NCBI RefSeq assembly: GCF_000374525.1
Contig: NZ_KB894572.1
Coordinates: 62,001 to 126,000 of the forward strand
DNA: 64,000 nt
From: Amorphus coralli DSM 19760
GTDB lineage: Bacteria > Pseudomonadota > Alphaproteobacteria > Rhizobiales > Amorphaceae
Direction of reading: 5' to 3'
Numbering within the stretch: position 1 is the first letter of the stretch; each line of letters opens with the position of its first letter. The position numbers were made by a program, and so were the translations under genes. The notes under the pieces are model-generated. The model was not told the DNA's origin. It did not search any database and was given only the letters and a program-made list of their open reading frames with translations. Positions 26,841 to 35,811 of this stretch are shown here, in pieces.

Positions 26841-27919
26841 GTAACACCGAGACCGCACCGAACCGGGCCGCAAAGGGCGGCAAGGCCGTCGTCTTCGACG
26901 CTGTGAACATCGTCTTCGGAACCAATCCGCAGGCGGCGTTGCCGCTCATGGATGCGGGCCAGAGCCGGGCGGAGATCCAGGCCGAGACCGGCCAGGTGCT
27001 CGGCGTTCACGACTGCTCGCTCGAGGTGGGCGACGGCGAGATCCTCGTCCTGATGGGCCTGTCCGGCTCCGGCAAGTCGACGCTCCTGCGGGCCGTCAAC
27101 CGGCTTAACCCGGTGGCCCGCGGCCGGGTGCTGGTCAACGACGACGGCACCATGGTGGACGTCACCCAGGCCGACGCCAAGACGCTGCGACGGATCCGGC
27201 TGCACCGCGTGGCCATGGTCTTCCAGCAGTTCGGCCTGCTGCCGTGGCGCAACGTGCTCGACAACGTGGCGCTGGGCCTGGAGTTCGGCGGCATGGGCCG
27301 CAAGGAGCGGGAAGAAAGGGCGCGGCGGCAGCTCGAACTGGTGGGCCTGTCGGACTGGGAAGACCGGCTGGTCAGCGAGCTGTCCGGCGGCATGCAGCAG
27401 CGCGTCGGCCTGTCGCGCGCCTTCGCCACCGAGGCGCCCATCCTGCTGATGGACGAGCCGTTTTCGGCACTCGACCCGCTGATCCGCAACCGGCTTCAGG
27501 ACGAGCTGCTGGACCTGCAGCGCAACCTGCAGCGCACCATCATCTTCGTCAGCCACGACCTCGACGAGGCCTTCAAGATCGGCGACCGCATCGCCATCAT
27601 GGAAGGCGGGCGCATCGTCCAGTGCGGCACGCCGCCGGAAATCATCCGCAATCCGGCCAACGACTACGTGGCCGATTTCGTGGCGCACATGAACCCGCTT
27701 GGGGTGCTGAGGGCAAGCGACGTGATGATCGACGGCGAGGCCCCGGCCGATGCCGACGAGATCCACGCCGACACCAAGCTCCAGGACGTGATGGAGCCGC
27801 TCAACGAGGGCCGCGTCCTGAACGTGACGTCGGAGGAAGGCGACCATCTGGGCGTCATCCGCCCGGCGGAAATCGTCTCGGCGCTGACCCCGCGCGACAA
27901 GCCCGACACGACGGCCTGA
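26837..27919 (+). CDS. choV: choline ABC transporter ATP-binding protein
   Basis: The 360-residue ATPase has Walker A (GLSGSGKST), Q-loop (MVFQQFGLLPWRNV), signature (LSGGMQQRVGLSRA), Walker B (ILLMDEPFSALDP) and H-loop (FVSHDLDEA). The N-terminal extension before Walker A and the TLLRAVNRLNPVARG segment match the ProV/ChoV group. A regulatory C-terminal tail of about 90 residues follows, shorter than a full CBS pair. Its ATG overlaps the choW stop (ATGA). Energises choline import for betaine synthesis. Confidence 0.94.
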   Translation: MSNTETAPNRAAKGGKAVVFDAVNIVFGTNPQAALPLMDAGQSRAEIQAETGQVLGVHDCSLEVGDGEILVLMGLSGSGKSTLLRAVNRLNPVARGRVLVNDDGTMVDVTQADAKTLRRIRLHRVAMVFQQFGLLPWRNVLDNVALGLEFGGMGRKEREERARRQLELVGLSDWEDRLVSELSGGMQQRVGLSRAFATEAPILLMDEPFSALDPLIRNRLQDELLDLQRNLQRTIIFVSHDLDEAFKIGDRIAIMEGGRIVQCGTPPEIIRNPANDYVADFVAHMNPLGVLRASDVMIDGEAPADADEIHADTKLQDVMEPLNEGRVLNVTSEEGDHLGVIRPAEIVSALTPRDKPDTTA

Positions 27920-27979
27920 CGGGCTTTCGGGCGGGCTTTACCACCGCATCACGAGGGTGCGCGGCGGTTCGTGCATCCG

Positions 27980-28018
27980 TGCGCAGTCGACTGCGCAAAG
28001 CGTGCGCAGAATTGCGCA
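27980..28018. promoter_or_regulatory. TGCGCA repeat array upstream of hpd
   Basis: The hexamer TGCGCA occurs at 27980-27985, 27992-27997, 28003-28008 and 28013-28018, that is every 10-12 bp, close to one helical turn. The first two copies form an 18-bp perfect palindrome (27980-27997). More degenerate GCGCAG/TGCGCG copies continue to about 28055. The helical phasing suggests cooperative binding by a multimeric regulator of the 4-hydroxyphenylpyruvate dioxygenase gene. Confidence 0.55.
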
Positions 28019-28115
28019 GAAGTCCGCAGAATGCGCGCAGCGTGCGCGTGCGCGGTGGCATGCTCCTGTCCGATGCACGATCCGGCCGAACGGCCGGGTC
28101 CACAAGGAGGACAGG

Positions 28116-29228
28116 ATGGGACCCTTCCCGCACGACGCACCGCCCGCCGAGATCACCGACGCCAACCCCGCCGGCACGGATGGCTTCGAGTTCGTCGAGT
28201 TCTCCAGCGAGGAGCCCGAGGCGCTCGAGGCGCTGTTCGCCCGCATGGGGTTTGCGCCCGTCGCCCGCCACAAGTCGAAGGCGATCACCGTCTGGCGCCA
28301 GGGCGACGTCAACTACCTGCTGAATGCCGAGCCGGGCAGCTTCGGCCGCCGCTTCGTGGACAAGCACGGCCCTTGTGCTCCCTCCATGGCCTGGCGGGTG
28401 GTGGACGCGGACCATGCCTTCCGACATGCCGTCGAACAGGGCGCGGAGCCCTACGAGGGCGACGACAAGAGCCTCGACGTGCCGGCGATCGTCGGCATCG
28501 GCGGCTCGCTTCTCTATTTCGTCGACTCCTACGGCGAGAAGGGCTCGCCCTACGCCGCCGAGTTCGAGTGGCTGGGCGAAGCGGACCCGCGGCCCGAGGG
28601 CGTCGGCTTCTACTATCTCGACCACCTGACCCACAACGTCTACCGCGGCAACATGGACAAGTGGTGGGCCTTCTATCGGGAGCTGTTCGGCTTCACCCAG
28701 ATCCATTTCTTCGACATCGAGGGCAAGCTCACCGGCCTTGTCAGCCGGGCGATTACCTCGCCCTGCGGCAAGATCCGCATCCCGCTGAACGAGAGCACGG
28801 ACGACAAGAGCCAGATCGAGAGCTACCTGAAGAAGTACCGTGGCGAGGGCATCCAGCACATCGCGGTGGGAACCGAGGCGATCTACGACGCCACCGACCG
28901 GCTGGCCGATAACGGCCTCCTGTTCATGCCCGGTCCGCCGGACACCTACTACGAGATGTCGTATGAGCGGGTGAAGGGCCACGACGAACCCGTCGACCGG
29001 ATGAAGAAACACGGAATCTTGATCGACGGCGAAGGGGTCGTCGGCGGCGGCCAGACCAAGATCCTGCTGCAGATCTTTTCCAAGACGGTGATCGGCCCGA
29101 TCTTCTTCGAATTCATTCAACGGAAGGGCGACGAGGGGTTCGGGGAGGGCAACTTCCGCGCGCTGTTCGAATCGATCGAGGAGGAACAGATCCGCACCGG
29201 AGAAATCTCCGCCAGCGCGGCGGAGTAG
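28116..29228 (+). CDS. hppD: 4-hydroxyphenylpyruvate dioxygenase
   Basis: The 370-residue non-haem iron enzyme converts 4-hydroxyphenylpyruvate to homogentisate in tyrosine catabolism. Iron ligands are visible with correct spacing: H170 in YLDHLTHNVYRG, H248 in GIQHIAVGT and E332 in FFEFIQRKG. The C-terminal GFGEGNFRALFESIE helix that closes the active site is intact. The ATG at 28116 has a strong AAGGAGG site. It stands alone: no homogentisate dioxygenase is adjacent, although FAH-family genes occur about 22 kb to the left. A terminator follows. Confidence 0.96.
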   Translation: MGPFPHDAPPAEITDANPAGTDGFEFVEFSSEEPEALEALFARMGFAPVARHKSKAITVWRQGDVNYLLNAEPGSFGRRFVDKHGPCAPSMAWRVVDADHAFRHAVEQGAEPYEGDDKSLDVPAIVGIGGSLLYFVDSYGEKGSPYAAEFEWLGEADPRPEGVGFYYLDHLTHNVYRGNMDKWWAFYRELFGFTQIHFFDIEGKLTGLVSRAITSPCGKIRIPLNESTDDKSQIESYLKKYRGEGIQHIAVGTEAIYDATDRLADNGLLFMPGPPDTYYEMSYERVKGHDEPVDRMKKHGILIDGEGVVGGGQTKILLQIFSKTVIGPIFFEFIQRKGDEGFGEGNFRALFESIEEEQIRTGEISASAAE

Positions 29229-29276
29229 AGCGGGCGCCCGCTCACCTGCCGCATCGCACATTCTGCCTTTCCCTAG

Positions 29277-29306
29277 AGCCCGCAGCCCCGCGCTGCGGGC
29301 TTTTTT
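29277..29306 (+). terminator. rho-independent terminator after hppD
   Basis: AGCCCGCAG (29277-29285) pairs exactly with CTGCGGGCT (29293-29301), followed by a run of T residues to 29306. It is 49 bases after the hppD stop. Confidence 0.9.
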
Positions 29307-29653
29307 GCCGTTGGTGCGGTGCAAAAAGATCGATCCCAAAGGCAGTGGACGACAGCCCCGCGCAACTTTCGGGAGTTACATCCGTCAATATCGCGATTTC
29401 GATCTGTGGAGCCGGGTCCCGGCTGCTTGTAAGCGCTCCCACCGTGCGGCGTTGCGGCGCGACCGGGGATCCCGCGGGCGGCCCCGGAGCGGGTTGAGGC
29501 GGGCTGGTATGGGTTCACGATTTGACGGTGTGAAACGGGGAAGGGCACACTTCTTCCGATAGGTGTGCTGCAGGGTCGGTCGGTATGGGTGCACGCTACG
29601 CTGACAGTCTTCCGGCAACCGGCCTCGTGCGGCTCCGTGGTGCGGGATTTGTA
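29307..29653. other. intergenic region upstream of histidine kinase
   Basis: No gene is supported here. It contains a small hairpin (GCACAC at 29545-29550 with GTGTGC at 29563-29568) and a near-repeat of 14 bases, GGTATGGGTTCACG (29506-29519) and GGTATGGGTGCACG (29582-29595), differing at one position. These may belong to the promoter of the kinase gene. A start codon at 29585 is in frame with the kinase but would add an unusual arginine-rich tail. Confidence 0.4.
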
Positions 29654-31504
29654 ATGACGTCGAGCCTGCGCGTCTTCGTTCCGGCCTTTCTCCTATTCAT
29701 CGGCTTGTTCGGGCTTGCATCCGCCCTCGTTGTCTGGGCCGACCAGCGCGTTGAAAGGGCGCGCGATCACTCGGCCGCGGCGGCAGCGGTCGCGGAAGCC
29801 GCCCGGCAGGTGCAGGCTTTCGTCCGCCTTGAGGCTGGCAACGTTCGCGTCATCGCCCAGGACATGGCAGTTCTGGAATTCGCGAACGGCGACGAGACTG
29901 TGCGCCCGCTCGTGGAACGAGAATTTTCGGTGTTCATGGCGGAAAAGCCGGCCATCGCGCAGCTTCGCGTGATGAACCTGGACGGTCGCGAGACGGTGCG
30001 CGTCGATCGCGTTGGCAGCCGGATCGTGACCGCCGACGACAGCGCGCTGCAGGACAAATCCGCCCGCTACTATTTCAGCGACGCCGTCGGCCTGCCGCCG
30101 AACGGGGTCTATCTGTCCGAATTGGACCTCAACGTCGAGCGCGGGGTCGTGGAAACGCCCTGGCGTCCGATGCTGCGGCTGGCGGCCCCCATTCCTGGCC
30201 CCGACGGAACCACGGCCGCGCTGGTGGTGATGAACCTCGATGCGGGCTTCCTGATCGACACTGTGGAGCGACTGCGGTTCGCGGATGGCCGATCGGTCGC
30301 CCTTCTGAACGGTGCCGGCTATTGGCTTGCGGGAGCCTCGCCGGACCGCCGCTGGGGCTTCATGTTCGGTAAGGACACCTCCCTGGCATCGAGCGACCCG
30401 GATCTGTGGAGGCGCATCGAGGCCATCGGCTCCGGAGGGTTTTCCGTCGATGACACCGACTACATCGTGGACACCGTGCGGCCCGCGGAGGTCCTGACGC
30501 AGGCGCACGCCGGCCTCGACATTTATCTCGCGGCAGAAAGCTGGATCCTGCTGGCCGGCGTGCCGGGCCAGGTCACCACTCCGGTGTGGATCGGCTGGCC
30601 GCGGACGCTCGTGGTTCTGACTCTCTCGAGCATTCTTGCGTGGTTGGTCGCGGGCCTGCTGACGGCCAGGCGCCGGGCGGAGCAGCGCCGCTTGATGGCA
30701 GAGGTCGAACTTGTGCGTGCTGACAGGCTGGCTGGGCTCGGGAGCATCGTTGCCGGGGTCGCCCACGAGCTCAACACCCCGCTTGGCAACGCCAAGACGG
30801 TGGCCAGCACCCTGACCGAGCGGCTCGATGAGCTGGAGGCGCAGATGGCCGCGAGCGGCCGGCCCGCGTCGGTGGACGAGGCCATGCGTGATATTCGCGA
30901 CGGCACCGGGCTGGTGCTCAAGAACGTGACGCGAGCGGCCGAGATCGTCCGACAGTTCAGAGAAGTGTCGACCGATCAGGTGGGCGAGCGTCGGCGGGAG
31001 TTCCGCCTCGACGATTTCCTGCGCGACATGGTTCACATTCACAGCCCCCAGTTCAGGGGGACGGGCATCGTGCTTGAATGCGAGGGCCGGGCCGCCACCC
31101 CGCTCGACAGCTATCCCGGACCGCTGGGCCAGGTGGTGTCGAACCTGATCGCCAATGCGAGGATTCACGCGTTTGCTCCGGGCGAGCAGGGGCGCGTCAT
31201 AGTCACCTGCCGCGAACTGTCAGGCGGTTTCTTTGAACTCGTCGTGCGGGACACCGGCAAGGGCATGGCGCCGGCCGTCTCGAAGCGAATTTTCGATCCC
31301 TTCTTCACCACCCGGCTGGGTGCCGACGGCAGCGGGATGGGGATGGCAATCGTCCACAGGATCGTGACCGGGATCCTGGGAGGGGAAATCGCGGTGACCA
31401 GCAGGCCGGGAGCCGGAACGTCGGTCGTCGTTCGACTGCCGAGGCAGGCTCCCACCCTGAAGACCGGCAATCAGCTGAGCGAGTACGATGTCCGTCGAAA
31501 TTGA
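29654..31504 (+). CDS. sensor histidine kinase with periplasmic dCache-like domain
   Basis: The 616-residue membrane kinase has TM1 at about residues 8-28, a periplasmic domain of about 280 residues with Cache-like features (PAIAQLRVMNLDGRETVRVDR, YYFSDAVGLPPNGVYLSELDLN), and TM2 at about 312-338. The phospho-acceptor is H371 in VAHELNTPLGNAK. ATP-binding boxes are N (VVSNLIANARIHAF), G1 (VVRDTGKGMAP), F (FDPFFTTR) and G2 (GSGMGMAIVHRI). The signal is unknown; Cache domains bind small ligands such as organic acids or amines. The ATG at 29654 directly precedes the first hydrophobic helix. It overlaps the regulator gene by 17 bp, so they form a two-component pair. Confidence 0.9.
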   Translation: MTSSLRVFVPAFLLFIGLFGLASALVVWADQRVERARDHSAAAAAVAEAARQVQAFVRLEAGNVRVIAQDMAVLEFANGDETVRPLVEREFSVFMAEKPAIAQLRVMNLDGRETVRVDRVGSRIVTADDSALQDKSARYYFSDAVGLPPNGVYLSELDLNVERGVVETPWRPMLRLAAPIPGPDGTTAALVVMNLDAGFLIDTVERLRFADGRSVALLNGAGYWLAGASPDRRWGFMFGKDTSLASSDPDLWRRIEAIGSGGFSVDDTDYIVDTVRPAEVLTQAHAGLDIYLAAESWILLAGVPGQVTTPVWIGWPRTLVVLTLSSILAWLVAGLLTARRRAEQRRLMAEVELVRADRLAGLGSIVAGVAHELNTPLGNAKTVASTLTERLDELEAQMAASGRPASVDEAMRDIRDGTGLVLKNVTRAAEIVRQFREVSTDQVGERRREFRLDDFLRDMVHIHSPQFRGTGIVLECEGRAATPLDSYPGPLGQVVSNLIANARIHAFAPGEQGRVIVTCRELSGGFFELVVRDTGKGMAPAVSKRIFDPFFTTRLGADGSGMGMAIVHRIVTGILGGEIAVTSRPGAGTSVVVRLPRQAPTLKTGNQLSEYDVRRN

Positions 31505-33698
31505 GACCGAGTTGACCCGGAATGCCGCGACGGCCGGCGCCGATGGTGTCGAAGACGGGGCTGCGATTGCGCCGACCTGGCGGATTCTGGTCGTCGACGA
31601 CGATCCCGACGTGCTCGAAGCCACCGAGTTTGCGTTGCGCCACACGACCATTCTTGGACGCTCTTTGGAGGTGGTCTACGCCCGATCCGAGGAGGAAGCT
31701 CTGGCGGCGATGGTCCGGTACGCCGACGTCGCGGTGGCTTTCATCGACGTCGTGATGGAAACCCCGGATGCCGGGCTTGAGCTCGTCCGCAAACTCCGCG
31801 AGCTCGGCTATGACGAACTGCGCATCGTGCTGCGCACGGGCTATCCGGGCTATGCACCCGAGCTTTCGGTCATCACCCACTATGAGATCGACGATTATCG
31901 GACCAAGGACGAACTGACCCGGGTTCGGCTGATTTCGGTCCTTACCGCGGCGATCCGTGCCTACGACCAGTTGCGCACCCTGTCGCGCAGCCGGCAAGGG
32001 CTGCAGATGGTGATCGACAGTTCGACCCAGCTGTTCAAGCGCACCAACATGGAGGTGTTCTCCCAGGGCGTCCTGGCCCAGGTGGGAGCCCTGATGCGAA
32101 CCCATTCGTCCGGCTTCGTGTGCGTCGAAGGCCGGAAAACGACCAATCAGGTAATCGTCAGCGCCATGGGCGACTTCGCCCCGCTCATCGGCAAGGAAAT
32201 CGATGCGCTGCCGGCCGAAATCCGCAGCCTGATCGCGGCGGCGCGTCAGCAATCCGAGCCGCTTTTCCGCGATGGCTACATGGTGCTGCTGTTCACAAGC
32301 GAGTCCGGCAGCAAGTTGTGCGCCGTCCTGCAGGCGCGCGCCGGCCGCGAGGACGCGGACCTGGATCTGCTACGGGTGTTCTGTACCAACATCTCGATCG
32401 CTTTCGAGAACCTTGCGCTCACCGAAGAGATGAACCGGCTCGCGTTCACCGATCCGATCGTCGGCATACCGAACGCCAGCGCCTTCGAGGCCGGGCTTGC
32501 CCGCGAGATCGCCTCGGACGGGGCCGGGAAGCGCGTCGCCATGATCACGTTGAGCGGATTTCCGTCGACGATCGCCACCTATGGCGCCCAGATGGCCAAC
32601 CGGCTGCTGCGCGAGGTCTACGGACGGATTTCCGAGCTGATGGGAGCGGCGACCGTCACGCTGATCGGCCGGGGCACGTTCGGCGTCATCGCCCCCCGCG
32701 AGACGCTCGTGCCGGATTTGGTCACCCGAACCTTCGCAACGCCCTATCTGATCGACGAAATCGAGTTCATGCCGACAGCGACCACCGCGATCGTGGAGCT
32801 CTCGGACCTGCCCGAGGATCCTGTCGACGCGCTTCGCATGGCGACCACGGCGCTCGTCCACGTGCGTCAGTCGCGTCCCAACGAAGTTGTCATCTGCGGT
32901 CCTGAGATGCAGAGGGAGATGGAGCGCAAGCAAGCCCTCCAGATCGCCCTCAAGCAGGCTCTCAATAGCAAGACCGGCCTAGAGGTTTATCTTCAGCCCA
33001 TCGTCGAACTGACCAGCGGCAGGGTCGTCGCAGCGGAAGCGCTGTCGCGCTGGCGCTTCGGTGGAGAGCTTGTTTCACCCGAAGAGTTCATTCCGATTGC
33101 AGAAGCAGCGGGACTGACCCGGGCCCTGACCGGGCTGGTGCTCGAGCAGATCGTGGCCTGGCGCGAGAGCGGGGGAGACGGTTTCGACGCCATACCGGTC
33201 GCGGTGAACCTGTCGATGGCGGACCTCAACCGTCCCGGCTTCGCAGCCTGGACGCTGCAAGAGATAGCCGAGCTGGGCCTGAAGCCGGACGACATCCGGT
33301 TCGAGGTGACCGAGGGCGTGGCAATGGAGGACGCCGCGCGGGCGGCGGAAGAGATCGAGACGCTACACTCCGCCGGCTACCGGATCGCCATGGACGATTT
33401 TGGCACCGGATACTCCTCGCTGAGACAGTTCAGCCTGCTGCCCATCGATATCCTGAAGATCGATCGAAGTTTCGTGGATACGCTGGAGGTGCATTCGGCC
33501 CGGCGCAGCCTCGCCGCCATCATCCTGACCATGACCGAGGCGCTCGGCGTCGATTGCGTGGCCGAGGGCATCGAAACGGAGGAGCAGCGCGAAGCGCTTC
33601 TGTTCCTCGGCTGCCGTCTCGGCCAAGGCTACCTGTTCGGCCACCCGACGCCGATCGACCAGTTCAACGCCACGTTCGGACGTCAGGTCAGCATCTGA
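31488..33698 (+). CDS. response regulator REC-DUF3369-GGDEF-EAL (c-di-GMP)
   Basis: The 736-residue protein starts with a receiver domain (about 30-155): acidic D37-D39, phospho-acceptor D87 in VAFIDVVM, T117 and K140. A DUF3369-like domain follows (about 165-315). The GGDEF domain (about 315-470) is degenerate, with GRGTFG in place of GGDEF, so it should not make c-di-GMP. The EAL domain (about 485-730) keeps E517 of the EAL motif, N574, E606, the DDFGTGYSS loop (D636, D637), K657 and E693, so phosphodiesterase activity is likely. The pair with the Cache kinase should couple an external signal to c-di-GMP breakdown. Its end overlaps the TetR gene tail-to-tail by 16 bp. Confidence 0.92.
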   Translation: MSVEIETELTRNAATAGADGVEDGAAIAPTWRILVVDDDPDVLEATEFALRHTTILGRSLEVVYARSEEEALAAMVRYADVAVAFIDVVMETPDAGLELVRKLRELGYDELRIVLRTGYPGYAPELSVITHYEIDDYRTKDELTRVRLISVLTAAIRAYDQLRTLSRSRQGLQMVIDSSTQLFKRTNMEVFSQGVLAQVGALMRTHSSGFVCVEGRKTTNQVIVSAMGDFAPLIGKEIDALPAEIRSLIAAARQQSEPLFRDGYMVLLFTSESGSKLCAVLQARAGREDADLDLLRVFCTNISIAFENLALTEEMNRLAFTDPIVGIPNASAFEAGLAREIASDGAGKRVAMITLSGFPSTIATYGAQMANRLLREVYGRISELMGAATVTLIGRGTFGVIAPRETLVPDLVTRTFATPYLIDEIEFMPTATTAIVELSDLPEDPVDALRMATTALVHVRQSRPNEVVICGPEMQREMERKQALQIALKQALNSKTGLEVYLQPIVELTSGRVVAAEALSRWRFGGELVSPEEFIPIAEAAGLTRALTGLVLEQIVAWRESGGDGFDAIPVAVNLSMADLNRPGFAAWTLQEIAELGLKPDDIRFEVTEGVAMEDAARAAEEIETLHSAGYRIAMDDFGTGYSSLRQFSLLPIDILKIDRSFVDTLEVHSARRSLAAIILTMTEALGVDCVAEGIETEEQREALLFLGCRLGQGYLFGHPTPIDQFNATFGRQVSI

Positions 33699-34438
33699 CG
33701 CGTGGAGCCGTCGCCGCCGGCGGCGGCAAGGCCCTTGAGGCCGGCAACCAGGAGTTCGCAATAGAACTCGAAGCCGGCGTCCAGCGGCGCGGCGGCGCCG
33801 TTCTGCCAGCGCAGGATGAAGGATCGGTTGAGCATCAGCTCCTTGTGGGCGGCGAGCATGGGGTGGGTCTGCGGGTCGATCCGCGCAACGAGATCGCCCA
33901 TCCGCGCGGTCCAGCTGTCAACATCGTCGGTCAGCACCATGGCGAACTCCTGGGTGACGAAGCCGACCAGGGTGCCAAACACCGCATTGTAGGCGGCGAC
34001 CAGGCGCTCACCCTCGAAGCCCGCTTCGTGCAGCTTCTCCAGGGTGGTTTCCAGCAGGGTGAGATCGACGCTGGCGTTGGAGACGAGCTGCACGCCGATG
34101 AGCGGTGCCACGTTCGGATGACGGCGGATGATGGATCGATAGCGCTGCAACAGCTCGCGCAGCCACGGTTCCCAGGCCAGCTCGCGCGGCGGCATCATCT
34201 CCGCCAGCACGTCTGTGATGATCTCGACGACCAGCTCGTTGCGGCTCGGAACGTGCCAGTAGAGGGCGGTTGGATAGACCCCCAGCGCCTTGGCCACCGC
34301 GCGGAGGCTGAAGGCCTCCAGCCCCTGCTCGTCGATGAGCTTCATCGATGCGGCGACGATCTTGTCGCGGGACAGGCCGGCGCCCTCCGGCGCGCGGCGC
34401 GGCGGGGCTTTTCGGGCAACGCCCGGTACGACGGACAT
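33683..34438 (-). CDS. TetR family transcriptional regulator
   Basis: The 251-residue regulator has an N-terminal HTH (SRDKIVAASMKLIDEQGLEAFSLRAVAKALGVYPTALYWHVPSRNEL) and a helical ligand domain, ending with AGFEFYCELLVAGLKGLAA, of the tetracycline-repressor C-terminal type. The longer frame upstream lacks protein-like sequence, so the ATG at 34438 is preferred. No divergent gene shares its promoter. It lies 145 bp after the aldose epimerase on the same strand, so its target is unclear. Confidence 0.88.
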   Translation of the reverse strand: MSVVPGVARKAPPRRAPEGAGLSRDKIVAASMKLIDEQGLEAFSLRAVAKALGVYPTALYWHVPSRNELVVEIITDVLAEMMPPRELAWEPWLRELLQRYRSIIRRHPNVAPLIGVQLVSNASVDLTLLETTLEKLHEAGFEGERLVAAYNAVFGTLVGFVTQEFAMVLTDDVDSWTARMGDLVARIDPQTHPMLAAHKELMLNRSFILRWQNGAAAPLDAGFEFYCELLVAGLKGLAAAGGDGSTRQMLT

Positions 34439-34583
34439 TGGTCGGGACAACTCCTGCACACTCACGGCGCGCGCGACAGCCAGCGCGCGACACCTTCCCC
34501 CAGCCGTTTCGCCTGTTGAACCCCAGAACGGGGCACAGGGCAATCCGGGAGTGGATCACGATGCATGGAGCGGCACGCGTGTC

Positions 34584-35642
34584 CTATGGGGCGGAAGAGA
34601 CGCGGTAGACCGTTACCTGCCGAAAGGGATGCCCGGGCGTGATGCGAGTGGAAGGAAACTCGGGCCGGTTGGGGGCGTCGGGGAAGGCCTGGGGTTCGAG
34701 GCAGAAGCCGTCGGACAGCGCGATCGGCCGCGCCGTGCCGTCCTCGTCCACCGCCAGGATCGCGCCGGTGTAGACCTGCAGGCCTGGCGCGGTGGTGAGG
34801 AGCTCGAGGACGCGGCCAGAGTGCGGGTCGAAGGCGCGGGCGGCGAAGCGGGGCTGGGACAGGGACGTGTCCCGGTGCAGCACGAAGCAGTGGTCGAAGC
34901 CGCGCTCTTGAAGAAGCTGCGGGTCGTCGCTGCCGGCGACCGCGTCGGCGAGGCCGGTCGGCCGGCGCAGGTCGAAGCGGGTTCCGTCGACCGGACGGAT
35001 CTCTCCGGTGGGGAGCTGCGTGGCGTCGAGGGGCAGGAACGCCTCGGCCGCGACCTGCAGGCGGTGGTCGTTGATCGGTCCGCCGCCGGCGAGGTTGAAG
35101 AAGGCGTGGTTGGTCAGGCTGACGACGGTGGGCCGGTCGGTCCGGGCCTCGCAGGTCATGGTCAGTTCGCCGGGGCCGGTGAGGGCGTAGGTGGCGGTCA
35201 CCTCCAGGCGGCCGGGAAAGCCGCCGTCGCCGTCCGGCGAGGTCAGCGCGAAGGTCGCGAACGGATGGGGGGTGTCGCCGGCGGCCTCGAGCCGCCACGG
35301 CCGGGTATGATATGCGTCCGGGCCGCCGTGCAGGCAGTGCGGACCCTTGTTGGCAGTGAGGGTGTGGCGGTGCCCGTCGAGGACGAAAGACGCGCTGCCG
35401 ATCCGGTTGGCGTAGCGCCCGACCGTGGCGCCGGAAACCGGCGGGCGGCAGGCGCGGCTCTGCGCATCGTGGAAGCCCCGGACGATGTCGCCCATCACGC
35501 CCGAGCGGTCCGGCGCCCGCAGGCGCGCCATGGCCGCGCCCTGGCTGACGACGGTGACGGCGATGCCGTCGCGCGCCAGGTCGACGGCCTCGATGTCGGT
35601 GCCGTTGGGGAGGGTCTCGAAAGGGCGGCGCTCGGCGGTCAT
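34584..35642 (-). CDS. galM: aldose 1-epimerase (galactose mutarotase)
   Basis: The 352-residue enzyme interconverts alpha and beta anomers of hexoses. The beta-sandwich landmarks are GRYANRIG, the catalytic His in SLTNHAFFNLAG, the RFDLRRPTGL segment, and the catalytic Glu in FCLEPQAFPDAPNRPEFPS. The start at 35642 gives the normal N-terminus; an upstream in-frame extension from 35744 is Arg/Pro-rich and not family-like. There are no other sugar genes nearby, so it is probably a housekeeping or accessory enzyme. Confidence 0.92.
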   Translation of the reverse strand: MTAERRPFETLPNGTDIEAVDLARDGIAVTVVSQGAAMARLRAPDRSGVMGDIVRGFHDAQSRACRPPVSGATVGRYANRIGSASFVLDGHRHTLTANKGPHCLHGGPDAYHTRPWRLEAAGDTPHPFATFALTSPDGDGGFPGRLEVTATYALTGPGELTMTCEARTDRPTVVSLTNHAFFNLAGGGPINDHRLQVAAEAFLPLDATQLPTGEIRPVDGTRFDLRRPTGLADAVAGSDDPQLLQERGFDHCFVLHRDTSLSQPRFAARAFDPHSGRVLELLTTAPGLQVYTGAILAVDEDGTARPIALSDGFCLEPQAFPDAPNRPEFPSTRITPGHPFRQVTVYRVSSAP

Positions 35643-35742
35643 GAAGCGTCCGGTCTGGCGAGGGGAGGGCGGCCGGTCCGCCACCCGTATCCCGAGATGA
35701 GCTAGCACGCGCGGGCGGCCACGGTCGATTGGGCGGGGCGAC

Positions 35743-35779
35743 AAAGAAAAGCCCGGGCCGACAGGGGATCGGCCCGGGC
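35743..35779 (-). terminator. rho-independent terminator of the polyamine operon
   Basis: On the minus strand an 11-bp perfect stem (35769-35779 with 35751-35761, sequence GCCCGGGCCGA and complement) is followed by TTTTCTTTGT. It lies 33 bases after the stop of the carboxynorspermidine dehydrogenase gene. Confidence 0.88.
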
Positions 35780-35811
35780 CGGTCTGGACTTGCTGGTGCG
35801 GCAGGTGCCGA

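Noticed and set aside
24867-26873. 668-codon minus-strand open frame
   Set aside because: Antisense to choX and choW; composition is His/Arg/Gly-heavy and crosses two real genes and their intergenic hairpin.
28116-29228. hppD and the left-hand FAH genes forming one tyrosine pathway
   Set aside because: They are more than 20 kb apart, no homogentisate dioxygenase or maleylacetoacetate isomerase is present, and the FAH proteins belong with the gentisate-type dioxygenase.
31488-33698. Active diguanylate cyclase in the response regulator
   Set aside because: The GGDEF signature is replaced by GRGTFG, so cyclase activity is not expected; only the EAL half keeps its catalytic residues.
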